Below, piece after piece: positions 54,960-63,612 of a stretch of 64,000 bases of DNA. The notes beneath the pieces were generated by a model. That model searched no databases, had not been told where the DNA came from, and worked only from the letters and a program-made list of their open reading frames with translations. The DNA comes from an uncultured Draconibacterium sp. (lineage in GTDB: Bacteria > Bacteroidota > Bacteroidia > Bacteroidales > Prolixibacteraceae). The stretch lies in NCBI RefSeq assembly GCF_963675065.1, contig NZ_OY775905.1:1314501-1378500 (forward strand), read 5' to 3'. Positions within the stretch are counted from its first letter, which is position 1. The number at the start of each line of letters is the position of its first letter. A program made the position numbers and the translations under genes.

Positions 54960-55284
54960 GACGATACAAATTTTCTCTTTACAACTATGGCAAACTACGA
55001 CAATTTATTAACAAATACAACTATATGTTGCGTAAAAAGATATTCACAAAACCCCAATTAATTCGGTATTTTCAGAATCATCTTTGTTAATTTTCCCAAA
55101 TTGGGAATTGTTAATAACTCGGACGGACAAAATAATTTTAAATCCTGCCGTTGATCTTGCCTATTTAATAAAAAGAATCTGCAAACCTCATCATCAAAAA
55201 AGGGGAAAGACAGCCCCTGAAATGATTATATTAAATAGAAGATATATTATGAGTCAAATATAGAATAATTTTCGTTTTTGAATA
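54960..55284. other. Intergenic region upstream of the PorP/SprF gene, no gene
   Basis: 325 AT-rich bases. Apart from the dipeptidase terminator at its right end I see no gene, repeat or exact TAnnTTTG box; the promoter of the adhesin block is presumably here. Confidence 0.5.
55196..55218 (-). terminator. Terminator of the dipeptidase gene
   Basis: AGGGG (55201-55205) pairs with CCCCT (55214-55218), and on the minus strand six U residues follow (A-run 55196-55201). It lies about 66 bp after the stop codon. The stem is short. Confidence 0.6.
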
Positions 55285-56508
55285 TTAATTAACCAAACTC
55301 TTTTTGATTACCGCCGAAAATACCCGCAGGAAATTTCCGCCCCAAACTTTGGCAATCTCATTTTCGGTATATCCACGTTTTAGCATTTCGGCCGTAATGT
55401 TAGGCATCTGGCTAACATCGGCACAATCGGCCAGTCCGCCACCGCCATCAAAATCCGACCCAATACCCACGTAATCAATTCCTACCAGGTTTTTTACATG
55501 ATCGATATGATCTACACAATCAGCAACGTTTGGTAACTGCTTTGGATATTTCTCATCCAATTCGCTCCACTGCTTCCGCACTTCTGCCTGTTCCTCATCA
55601 CTCATCTTTGCAAAGCTTGTATTAAACACCTTACGTAGTTCTTGTTCTTTTTGATAACGAACAGTGGTAGTATCCGGGTCTTTAATGTAGTCATCGAGTA
55701 AACAAATCTGAATTACGCCGCCATTTTTGGCCAGTGCCTTTATCATATCATCAGCCATGTTTCGATTATGGTGTGCAATGGCACGCACACTCGAATGTGA
55801 AGCAAAAACCGGCACCTTACTCAATTCTACCACATCATAAAATGATTTATCAGAAATATGCGAAACATCGATCAACATTCCCAGTCGGTTCATTTCCTTC
55901 ACAACCTCTTTCCCGAACGGGCTCAGTCCGTTAAATTCCGGCCCGTTTTTATCGGTTGAAGAATCGCAAACATCATTATTCGACGAGTGACAAAGCGTGA
56001 TGTAACGAACACCTTTATTGTAAAATTCTTCTACCCTGTCGAGCTTTTGACCTAAAGGGAAACCATTTTCCATTCCAATGTAAATGGCACGTTTTCCTTC
56101 CTTTTTAAGGCGAACGACATCCTCGGGAGTAGTGGCCACTTCAGCCATACTATTATATTTTTTGCACACCTCGTAAGTCTTCTCAATCATCTTATTCGCC
56201 ATTTCGTAAGCATTCTGAGTATTCTCGTCAGTTCGCGGGCGCTGGCTGGTAAATGCGGCGAAGAATATGGCATCCAATCCGCCTTCTTCCATTCTCGGAA
56301 AGTCAACCCGGCTTCCCGGCGCTTCGTTTGCTACCCCCACATCAAGGTCGCCTTCCAACAGCGCCATTGGCGTATCACAATGTGTATCAATTGTTATTGC
56401 ACGTTTATGTACTTCCATTGCTTTTCCATCTTTACCTTCACAAAATCCATTTAACCCCACTAACAGTCCCCCAACCATTAGCAATAAAGAATATGCCTTA
56501 ATCATCAT
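55285..56508 (-). CDS. Membrane dipeptidase, peptidase family M19
   Basis: 407 residues. An N-terminal signal peptide (YSLLLMVGGLLVGLNGFC) implies export. Metal-binding motifs of renal dipeptidase-type enzymes: IDTHCDTPM (HxD), YIGMENGFPLG with the bridging Glu, ITLCHSSNND with a His, and ASHSSVRAIAHHNRN with a second His; DFDGGGGL near the C-terminus is also conserved. It hydrolyses dipeptides with two zinc ions, probably in the periplasm. C22 after GF could be a lipidation site (LNGFC), but the fit to the lipobox is weak. Its promoter carries a perfect 7-bp dyad. Confidence 0.93.
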   Translation of the reverse strand: MMIKAYSLLLMVGGLLVGLNGFCEGKDGKAMEVHKRAITIDTHCDTPMALLEGDLDVGVANEAPGSRVDFPRMEEGGLDAIFFAAFTSQRPRTDENTQNAYEMANKMIEKTYEVCKKYNSMAEVATTPEDVVRLKKEGKRAIYIGMENGFPLGQKLDRVEEFYNKGVRYITLCHSSNNDVCDSSTDKNGPEFNGLSPFGKEVVKEMNRLGMLIDVSHISDKSFYDVVELSKVPVFASHSSVRAIAHHNRNMADDMIKALAKNGGVIQICLLDDYIKDPDTTTVRYQKEQELRKVFNTSFAKMSDEEQAEVRKQWSELDEKYPKQLPNVADCVDHIDHVKNLVGIDYVGIGSDFDGGGGLADCADVSQMPNITAEMLKRGYTENEIAKVWGGNFLRVFSAVIKKSLVN

Positions 56509-56544
56509 AAAATATTTTTGATTTTAAACTTAAAGCAATTATAA

Positions 56545-56552
56545 CAAATGTA
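56545..56552 (-). promoter_or_regulatory. -7 box of the dipeptidase promoter
   Basis: TACATTTG on the minus strand matches TAnnTTTG, 37 bp before the ATG. A TTTTTG element lies about 23 bp further upstream as a possible -33 box. Confidence 0.55.
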
Positions 56553-56555
56553 TTT

Positions 56556-56574
56556 TAGAATAGGCCATATTCTA
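56556..56574. promoter_or_regulatory. Operator-like dyad in the dipeptidase promoter
   Basis: TAGAATA (56556-56562) and TATTCTA (56568-56574) form a perfect 7-bp inverted repeat with a GGCCA spacer, lying exactly between the -33-like and -7 elements. A repressor bound here would block polymerase. Confidence 0.4.
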
Positions 56575-56723
56575 TCAAAAAGAATATGTATTAGAATTAA
56601 AAATATATTTTGGTCAATACCATTCCCTTCAAAACGTTAAAAGATATACACCCGTTTTACACCTTTAACAGCCATGCGCAAAACTAAATGAGATAACTAC
56701 CCGGAGAATCTTTAAATTTTGTC

Positions 56724-57821
56724 TTGTATATTTACCCAAAAAAATTGAGAATAAAAACAAAATACAAATGGCTTATTCTTCCGGTATTGGCGGGAGCAGT
56801 TTTTATGCTTACACTTTTCTTCCGGCAACACCCTGGCTTTGTTGAAACCTGGTATGCGCAAAAAATCTATCCGCATTTGGCTTCGCTACTTTCAACAATC
56901 TCTCATGTTTTTCCTTTTTCGCTTGATGATATCTTTTATACAGTACTAATCTTAATACCTGTAATTCTGCTTATTCAAATATTTACAAAACAGATAAAAT
57001 GGAAAGCTGCCGGAAAATTTTTGCTGAATGTTATTGCCACAGTATATATCCTGTTTTATGTGTTTTGGGGATTTAATTATTTCCGTTCACCGTTACCTAA
57101 CCGGCTTGGAATAATTGACCGGGAACCCAATACCGAGGAATTTGTGCAATTTATTCACCAATATGTTGCCGAGTTAAACCAATTACATTGCAATTTTGAC
57201 ACCATTGACAAAGCTGAAACCGACCGCTTAATTGAAGAATCGTACCAACAACTGGCGCCGGTTTTACAGTTTGGATACCCGATGGGCAAGCGCCCTGACA
57301 AAAAAATTACTTTCAGCAGTTTTTATGCAAAATCCGGAATCACCGGTTATTTCGGGCCCTTTTTTAACGAAGTTCATGTAAATAAAAAGATTTTACCCAT
57401 TGAATATCCGTTTGTACTGGCACACGAAAAAGCTCACCAACTGGGCGTAACCAGCGAGGCCGAAGCCAACTTTTACTCGTGGCTGGTTTGCACACATAGT
57501 TCGTCGCAGCAAATCCGGTATTCGGCGAAACTGTTTATTTCATTCCATTTTTTCAGGCAGGCCCGGGGGTTGGAAGATTATAAAAAACTTGTTGCTGAAA
57601 TCTCACCTGAAGTGCAGGCCGACATCAACACAATAACCAAACACTGGAACAAACTGCGCAACGCAACCATGGATAAAACAGCTTCGAAACTCAACGATGC
57701 ATATTTGAAACACAATAATATAAAATCGGGGATAAAAGATTATACCGGCGTGGTTGATCATGTTATGAACTTTTCGTTAGATTCAGCTTTTCAGCAACGT
57801 AACGGTCTTGTGCCCCGTTAA
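56724..57821 (+). CDS. DUF3810 membrane protein
   Basis: 365 residues. Three membrane segments in the first 130 residues (WLILPVLAGAVFMLTLFF, FYTVLILIPVILLIQIF, FLLNVIATVYILFYVFW) are followed by NYFRSPLPNRLGI and a long soluble part. VLAHEKAHQLGVTSEAEANFYSWLV (about residues 235-259) resembles the HExxH..E zinc motif of gluzincin peptidases (HEKAH, then E in EAEANF). The family is found mainly in Bacteroidota and has no established function that I know. The frame starts at TTG 56724; another TTG at 56748 is equally possible. Confidence 0.82.
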   Translation: MYIYPKKLRIKTKYKWLILPVLAGAVFMLTLFFRQHPGFVETWYAQKIYPHLASLLSTISHVFPFSLDDIFYTVLILIPVILLIQIFTKQIKWKAAGKFLLNVIATVYILFYVFWGFNYFRSPLPNRLGIIDREPNTEEFVQFIHQYVAELNQLHCNFDTIDKAETDRLIEESYQQLAPVLQFGYPMGKRPDKKITFSSFYAKSGITGYFGPFFNEVHVNKKILPIEYPFVLAHEKAHQLGVTSEAEANFYSWLVCTHSSSQQIRYSAKLFISFHFFRQARGLEDYKKLVAEISPEVQADINTITKHWNKLRNATMDKTASKLNDAYLKHNNIKSGIKDYTGVVDHVMNFSLDSAFQQRNGLVPR

Positions 57822-57911
57822 ATTCATTTACTTTTGCCAAGTGTAACAAAAGTTGAGAAAGAACGGCTGCGAGAACTTCGTACTCCCGATTTCCGACTTC
57901 AAACTTCTTTT

Positions 57912-58748
57912 ATGAAACTTATTCCAGTATCGGCCGGTCATTTTCATTGCGATGGAGGCGCTTTGTTTGGCGCTATTCCAAAAGTTTTGTGGAACAAAGC
58001 TTACCCATGCAACGACGATAATTTCACCCAGCTAACTTTGCGCTGTTTGTTGGTCGAATTCGGTGAACGTAAAATTCTGATTGAAACCGGGATTGGAAAT
58101 CACTACCCCGAGAAACACCTCAGAAATAATGGCGTTACTTCGGTTAATGAACTGGAAAAATCATTGAATAAAGAAGCTTATTCAGCCGCTGATATTACCG
58201 ATGTATTTTTTACCCACCTTCACTGGGATCACTGCACCGGAGCCGCAAAAACTGTTGACGGAAAATTGGAACTCGTATTTCCGAATGCAACATTATGGAG
58301 CAGCAAAACACAGTGGGAACATGCCCAAATATCGAATCCACGCGAACGGGCAGCTTTCAATCGCCCGGTGTTGGATTTTATGATGGAATCAGGAAAACTA
58401 AAGCTGATTGAAAAAGAGGGAGAATTGCTGCCGGGCTTTGAAATAAGGCTATTTGATGGCCACACTCCGGGACAAATACTTCCCATTCTCCACACCAAAA
58501 AACACTCGTTTGTTTACACTTCGGATTTGTTTCCAACAGCAGCCAACATCCCTTTGCTTTGGATTTCGGCTTACGATCTCGATCCGGTAAAAGTGATGGA
58601 AGAGAAAGGCAGGTTTTTGAAAGAGGCAGCTGAAAATAACTACATTTTCTTTTTCGAGCACGATTATTATACAGAATGTGCTTCGGTACAGGAGACAGAA
58701 AAAGGTGTGCAGCTGAAAGAGAAATTCAGCCTGGCAGAATTACTTTGA
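57912..58748 (+). CDS. MBL-fold metallo-hydrolase
   Basis: 278 residues from MKLIPVSAGHFHCDGGALFG (ATG 57912-57914); the frame extends 26 residues upstream but that part is not conserved-looking. The metal-binding motif TDVFFTHLHWDHCTGAA (HxHxDH) is at about residue 102, RLFDGHTPGQILPIL gives the next His, and FFFEHDYY the last. It belongs to the lactonase/quorum-quenching-like branch of the superfamily, with AiiA-like spacing. No signal peptide. Natural substrate unknown. The stop overlaps the convergent lipoprotein gene by 9 bp. Confidence 0.88.
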   Translation: MKLIPVSAGHFHCDGGALFGAIPKVLWNKAYPCNDDNFTQLTLRCLLVEFGERKILIETGIGNHYPEKHLRNNGVTSVNELEKSLNKEAYSAADITDVFFTHLHWDHCTGAAKTVDGKLELVFPNATLWSSKTQWEHAQISNPRERAAFNRPVLDFMMESGKLKLIEKEGELLPGFEIRLFDGHTPGQILPILHTKKHSFVYTSDLFPTAANIPLLWISAYDLDPVKVMEEKGRFLKEAAENNYIFFFEHDYYTECASVQETEKGVQLKEKFSLAELL

Positions 58749-59162
58749 AACCCGATTTAAATTAATCCATCCCCACCCGTCAACTGTTAAACGAAGTTCA
58801 TCTCCGTTAACACTCCAAGTAGAAACCTGAGGCAACATCGTCGTAATTTTTTTTGAGAATTCACTATCACAACAAATCTTGGTACAACCCGCCCCGGAAA
58901 TACTAATGCTATCGGTTGAACTCAAAGAATATTCGCCTCCACAAACATTCACATCCAAAGCCAAACTGTAATTCCCATCGCTCTCAAATTCAATTAACGG
59001 ACTGTAATTATCATCTTTCGGGTAAACTGCCGACTCAACAGACACAAAATCATCAACTTCCCACTGCCCCACCATCTGCCCGTTGCAATCGCAGTCATCA
59101 TTACAGGCATTAAATAACAGCCCCGATAATATAAAGAAAAGTATAAGTTTTGCTTGTTTCAT
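58740..59162 (-). CDS. Small lipoprotein, lipocalin/META-like
   Basis: 140 residues from MKQAKLILFFILSGLLFNAC (ATG 59160-59162). The signal peptide ends in LFNAC, an acceptable lipobox with Cys as lipid anchor. The mature part begins NDDCDCNGQMVGQWEVDDF, then alternates short strands (IEFESDGNYSLAL, STWSVNGDELRLTV), as in small lipocalin-like domains. Four paired Cys suggest disulfides. Function unknown. It ends inside the last codons of the convergent MBL gene. Confidence 0.75.
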   Translation of the reverse strand: MKQAKLILFFILSGLLFNACNDDCDCNGQMVGQWEVDDFVSVESAVYPKDDNYSPLIEFESDGNYSLALDVNVCGGEYSLSSTDSISISGAGCTKICCDSEFSKKITTMLPQVSTWSVNGDELRLTVDGWGWINLNRVSK

Positions 59163-59247
59163 TGGAACATCGTTTCTTATTATGATGGTTTGTCCGCTGC
59201 TAAAGTTGCGTGTTGAATCAGAATATTTTTGTAATAATGCCAAAAAT

Positions 59248-60267
59248 CTATTTTACCAATTCCTTAGTCGACAGTAAACCACAGGCAGCATAAATATCCT
59301 GTCCACGCGAAGCACGAATGGTGGTAAGAATACCTTTATTATTTAGTGCATCTTTAAATCGCTGAATGGTTTTTTCTCCCGGACTTTTTAATGGCGTTCC
59401 CGGTACCGGGTGAAAACGAATCAGGTTGATACGACATTTTAAGCCACTGAGCAATCGTGCCAGTTCATCAACATGCTTCTGTGAATCATTCAGATCTTCA
59501 AACAAAATGTACTCGAACGACACACGGCGCTGACGGCCAAAATCCCAGCTTTTTATTTCCTCAACTACCTCTTCGACTGGATAAGCCACTTGTACCGGCA
59601 TAATTTTCTGGCGTTCTTCGTGGAAAGGAGTGTGCAAACTCACTGCCAGGTGCGCCTCACTTTTTTCAAGAAAAGTCAGCATACCCGGAATAATACCGAT
59701 GGTAGAAACGGTTATCCGCCGCGGGCTCATGGCAAATCCCCACTCCGAAGTCAGTATTTCCAAACTTTTTAATACCTCTTCGAGGTTATCAAAAGGTTCG
59801 CCCATTCCCATATAAACGATGTTGCTTACCTCTTCTACCTCGTCGATACTTTTTATCTGGTTGATAATTTCTCCGGCCGAAAGTTGCCCCTGAAAACCCT
59901 GTTTGGCGGTAAAACAAAACAGACAGCCCATTTTACAACCTACCTGCGAACTCACACAAACCGTTTTACGGTCGCGTTCAGGAATCATCGCGGTTTCGAT
60001 AAATTTATTCTGGATTGTCGGGAACAGATATTTCCGCGTACCATCAATACTGGCACTAACTTTGGTGTAGGGCGTTAAACCATATTCAAAACGTTCATTG
60101 AGCAGTTCGCGGGCTTTTTTCGATAGATTTGTCATCTCCTCAATCGAGCTGATCTGCTTTTTATACAACCAATCAGTGATTTGTTTAGCCGTAAATTTTG
60201 GCAGCCCCAGCTCTACCATCAACTCCTGCAATTCCCCTAATGTTTTCCCGAATAAACGCTCCTTCAT
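59248..60267 (-). CDS. rlmN: 23S rRNA (adenine-C2)-methyltransferase / tRNA methyltransferase RlmN
   Basis: 339 residues from MKERLFGKTLGELQ (ATG 60265-60267); the earlier start at 60297 adds ten residues. Radical SAM enzyme that methylates A2503 of 23S rRNA and A37 of some tRNAs. The cluster-binding motif is CKMGCLFCFTAKQG (CxxxCxxC), preceded by VCVSSQVG. YMGMGEPFDNLEEVLKSL and RITVSTIGIIPGM are the next conserved blocks, and the mechanistic cysteine lies in IYAACGLLSTKE near the C-terminus. Cytoplasmic. Confidence 0.96.
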   Translation of the reverse strand: MKERLFGKTLGELQELMVELGLPKFTAKQITDWLYKKQISSIEEMTNLSKKARELLNERFEYGLTPYTKVSASIDGTRKYLFPTIQNKFIETAMIPERDRKTVCVSSQVGCKMGCLFCFTAKQGFQGQLSAGEIINQIKSIDEVEEVSNIVYMGMGEPFDNLEEVLKSLEILTSEWGFAMSPRRITVSTIGIIPGMLTFLEKSEAHLAVSLHTPFHEERQKIMPVQVAYPVEEVVEEIKSWDFGRQRRVSFEYILFEDLNDSQKHVDELARLLSGLKCRINLIRFHPVPGTPLKSPGEKTIQRFKDALNNKGILTTIRASRGQDIYAACGLLSTKELVK

Positions 60268-60563
60268 ACCTGTAAATTTGCTGCAAAGATAACGCAAATA
60301 TTTTTTGCCAGATTTCTTTCAATGAATTCGGAGCCTCTTCAAAATATTTTTTGCACCGTTCTTTAGAGCGATGGTAAAAACAAAAAGAATACCTGAGATC
60401 TTTAAGGATTTTTATAAAATAGAAATTACAAAACTCCTTAAAAATCAGATTGACTCAACGACATTGTAACACCACCTTAAAAGACGGTGCAAAGAATACT
60501 ATTCGCTAAAATTGTTTGCTGATATCTAACGCTGAATTTAAACAACAAATGATAAGAAGAGTT

Positions 60564-62171
60564 TTATCCCATCAACGATTTTTTAAAATTAGGAGCTTCT
60601 CTGTGTTTTGTCGCTTGCTCGAAAGCATAGGCAATCTCAAGCAAAACAGGCTCGCTCCATGCGCGGCCAAAGAATGAAAGTCCAATCGGCAGGCCTTCAA
60701 CAAAACCCATGGGTACCGTAATATTCGGATAACCGGAAATAGCTGCCGGCGAAGAGCTACCACCGGTAAAACTGTCGCCATTTACCCAGTCGATACTCCA
60801 TGTTGGGCCGTTGGTTGGTGCGATTATCGCATCCAGATTGTGGGTATCCATCAAGGCATCAATTCCTTCTTTCCCTGCATAACGTTTCGAGTCGGCCAAC
60901 GCCTGTAAATATTCTTCAGAACTCAAATCACCCTTTCCCTGTGCTTCTTCAAAAATCTCCTGCCCAAACCACGGCATTTCCTCATCGGCATTGGCATTGT
61001 TAAACTCAATCAGTTCTGCCAGCGATTTTTTGGGTGCAGAAGGATGTTCCTGCAGGTATTTATTCAGGTCGGCTTTAAATTCGTAAAGCAATACTTCGTA
61101 GGATGGGTTTCCCCACTTGCGGTTGGTTTCAAATTTCAGGTCCTCAACCAACTCCGCCCCGCTTTTCTGCATCGCCTCAACGGCCTTTTTCATTAATCCT
61201 TTTACCTTTTCATGCGACGGAATCATTTGGACAGCAATACCAATTCGTTTGCCTTTTAATCCGTCCGGCTTAAGAAAAGAAGTATAGTCGTTGTAGATCA
61301 CTCCTTGTTTTAAATGCGTTTCCGCGTCATCAGCATCAAACTCAGCCAAAGCTCCCAATAAAATAGCTGCATCGGTAACATTGCGGCACATCGGCCCCGC
61401 CGTATCCTGGCTGTGAGCAATCGGGATAATTCCCTGACGACTCCAGGTTCCCAGTGTTGGTTTAATGCCCACTATCCCGTTAATCCCCGACGGACAAACA
61501 ATCGAACCGTTGGTTTCGGTACCAATTCCGATGGTACAAAGATTACCAGAAACAGCAGCCCCTGTTCCGGAACTGGAACCACACGGACTACGATCGAGGC
61601 AGAAAGGATTTCTTACCTGCCCGCCTCGTCCACTCCATCCACTTGATGAATTGGTGGAACGGAAATTCGCCCATTCGCTGAGGTTGGTTTTCCCCAGCAA
61701 TACCGCGCCGGCTGCGCGTAATTTTTTTACGATAAATGCATCCTTCTCAACTATATTTCCTTCCAAACCCAACGATCCGGCAGTGGTTTGCATTTTATCG
61801 CCCGTGTCAATATTGTCTTTAATCATTATCGGAATACCGTGCAAAGGCCCGCGAATTTTTCCGTTTTGTCGTTCCTCATCCAGCTTCCTGCCAATATCCA
61901 AAGCATCCGGGTTAAGCTCAATTACCGACTTTAAATGCGGGTCGACCAAAGCAATTCGATCGAGGTATTTTTGACAAATACGCTCGGCCGTCAGCTCTCC
62001 GGATTCCATTTTTTGCTGAAGCGCTAATGCCGATGTCTCATTTAAATCGAATGTAGCCAGATCAACTTCTTCCTGCATAGCAGACTCTTGCACACAAGCA
62101 GTTACACCACTTAAAGCGACAGCAGAACCACCCAGGGCTGTTGTTTTAAAAAAGGAACGACGTTTCATCAT
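60564..62171 (-). CDS. Amidase, amidase-signature family, exported
   Basis: About 535 residues (ATG at 62169-62171, or 62166-62168). The N-terminus MKRRSFFKTTALGGSAVALSG resembles a Tat signal (RRSFFK), followed by SGVTAC, a lipobox-like site. The Ser-cisSer-Lys triad is present: Lys in GIPIMIKDNIDTG, cis-Ser in DRSPCGSSSGTGAAVSG, and Ser in GTETNGSIVCPSG. It hydrolyses a C-N amide bond; substrate unknown. A periplasmic or membrane-anchored location follows if the signal is functional. No close partner gene; about 290 bp without a gene separate it from rlmN. Confidence 0.92.
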   Translation of the reverse strand: MMKRRSFFKTTALGGSAVALSGVTACVQESAMQEEVDLATFDLNETSALALQQKMESGELTAERICQKYLDRIALVDPHLKSVIELNPDALDIGRKLDEERQNGKIRGPLHGIPIMIKDNIDTGDKMQTTAGSLGLEGNIVEKDAFIVKKLRAAGAVLLGKTNLSEWANFRSTNSSSGWSGRGGQVRNPFCLDRSPCGSSSGTGAAVSGNLCTIGIGTETNGSIVCPSGINGIVGIKPTLGTWSRQGIIPIAHSQDTAGPMCRNVTDAAILLGALAEFDADDAETHLKQGVIYNDYTSFLKPDGLKGKRIGIAVQMIPSHEKVKGLMKKAVEAMQKSGAELVEDLKFETNRKWGNPSYEVLLYEFKADLNKYLQEHPSAPKKSLAELIEFNNANADEEMPWFGQEIFEEAQGKGDLSSEEYLQALADSKRYAGKEGIDALMDTHNLDAIIAPTNGPTWSIDWVNGDSFTGGSSSPAAISGYPNITVPMGFVEGLPIGLSFFGRAWSEPVLLEIAYAFEQATKHREAPNFKKSLMG

Positions 62172-62256
62172 TATCAATTTTTTGATTTTACAACACTCAA
62201 AGAAATGGAAAATACTGATTTATTTCTAATCAGGAAAAAGAACGGCAGTGTAGCGA

Positions 62257-63240
62257 TTAGCAATTCTTGTTAATCCACTCAACAGCCTTTTCAATATCAA
62301 TGTCTTCCATACATTTAAAATGCTTTTTGGGACATTTGTGGTGGCCAAGCTTGGAACAGGGACGGCATTTCAAATCGGTCACCTGCATCATCTCCGACGA
62401 CTCGCCGGGTTGGTACGGTGTCATTCCAAACTCCGGAATGGTATTTCCCCAAAATGAATAGATCTTCTTTTTAAAAGCCGCAGCAATGTGCATTAATCCG
62501 GTGTCGTTAGCCAACACTAAACGCGAGTCGCGCACCAGCGAAGCCGACTGATTAAGCGATATCTTTCCGGCAAAATTCAGCACATTCCCCTTCGACTGCG
62601 AAAGCACCTTTTCGCCTTCGTCGTATTCATTTTTACCTCCCAGTAAAATTACCGGATACTGAATTTTCTGGCATATCTCGCTGACCTTATGAACAGGCAG
62701 TTTTTTGGTAAAATAAGTCCCGGCAATTACAAAAGCCACATAACCATTCTGAAAAGATTCCGGCAAATCATCCTGATTAAACGAAGTTGTTTCATCAATA
62801 AAATAATCGAGCCCCTCATTATCGCTTTTCACATCAAAAACCGAAAGCGTTTCCAGGTACCGATCAACAATGTGAACGTCGGGCAAACGATTCATTTTAA
62901 ATCGAATCATCAGAAACTTCTCCCAATTGATTTTATTCACCGCATACGACTGCATTTTTAGCCGACGCTTTATTTGATTGCTTCTGAAATTATTATGAAG
63001 ATCGATAATATAGTCATAGTTTTCTTTTGCCAATTCATGGATTAGCATTCCCATATTATCCTCCAGAAAATAAACCTTATCGATATTCGGATTGGCATAA
63101 ACCAGGCAGGCAAACTTCTTTTTGGTAACGAAATGCACTTCAGCATTCTCCACCTGCTGCTTCAAACCACGCACAACCGGCGTTGTAAGAACAATGTCGC
63201 CAATAGAGCTAAAACGTATAATCAGAAATTTGACCTTCAT
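62257..63240 (-). CDS. Glycosyltransferase family 9, heptosyltransferase-like
   Basis: 327 residues from MKVKFLIIRFSSIGDIVLTT (ATG 63238-63240). The early RFSSIGDIVLTTPVVRGLK is the GT9 signature; VILLGGKNEYDEGEKV and RLVLANDTGLMHIAAAFKK (D-TG-MHIA) are the ADP-heptose-binding C-terminal motifs. It ends with a Cys-rich segment (LKCRPCSKLGHHKCPKKHFKCME) often seen in this family. Probably adds a sugar to the LPS core or a related glycan at the inner face of the membrane. It follows the atp genes on the same strand but is separated from them by a strong terminator. Confidence 0.9.
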   Translation of the reverse strand: MKVKFLIIRFSSIGDIVLTTPVVRGLKQQVENAEVHFVTKKKFACLVYANPNIDKVYFLEDNMGMLIHELAKENYDYIIDLHNNFRSNQIKRRLKMQSYAVNKINWEKFLMIRFKMNRLPDVHIVDRYLETLSVFDVKSDNEGLDYFIDETTSFNQDDLPESFQNGYVAFVIAGTYFTKKLPVHKVSEICQKIQYPVILLGGKNEYDEGEKVLSQSKGNVLNFAGKISLNQSASLVRDSRLVLANDTGLMHIAAAFKKKIYSFWGNTIPEFGMTPYQPGESSEMMQVTDLKCRPCSKLGHHKCPKKHFKCMEDIDIEKAVEWINKNC

Positions 63241-63293
63241 TTTTTCCAAAGTATCGAAGATATTGAAATTTTGCAGAACTCGGCTTGATGACA

Positions 63294-63327
63294 CAAAAAA
63301 TCCCCACAGAAGATTTCTGTGGGGATT
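63294..63327 (-). terminator. Rho-independent terminator of the atp operon
   Basis: A perfect 13-bp stem (63299-63311 with 63315-63327) with a 3-base loop is followed on the minus strand by a U-run (A-run 63295-63300). It lies 26 bp after the atpC stop. Confidence 0.92.
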
Positions 63328-63352
63328 CTTTAACTATCATAGATTAATTATA

Positions 63353-63595
63353 CTATGTTGATTCAACAAGTACAATAATTTTATTTGCTTTATTTTCAAT
63401 TACACCACCGTCAACTTCAAAATGCTGCTCAGCACCATTTGTTTCCTTAATTTTCAGCACTCCTTTTTCGAGTGTTGAAATAATTGGAGCATGGTTTTTA
63501 AGTATTTCAAAGCCACCTTTGCTTCCGGGCAATTGAATCAGGCTGACATCGCCCTCAAAAATTTTTTTATCCGGTGTAATTATTTCTAAATGCAT
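63353..63595 (-). CDS. atpC: F1Fo ATP synthase epsilon subunit, short form
   Basis: 80 residues, beta-sandwich domain only: MHLEIITPDKKIFEGDVSLI, GSKGGFEILKNHAPIISTL and the closing GGVIENKANKIIVLVES are typical. The C-terminal two-helix domain that inhibits ATP hydrolysis in many bacteria is absent, so this regulation should be missing; short epsilon subunits are known in this phylum. It follows atpD by 17 bp, the usual order. Confidence 0.93.
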   Translation of the reverse strand: MHLEIITPDKKIFEGDVSLIQLPGSKGGFEILKNHAPIISTLEKGVLKIKETNGAEQHFEVDGGVIENKANKIIVLVEST

Positions 63596-63612
63596 GATTT
63601 TCCTTTCCGATT

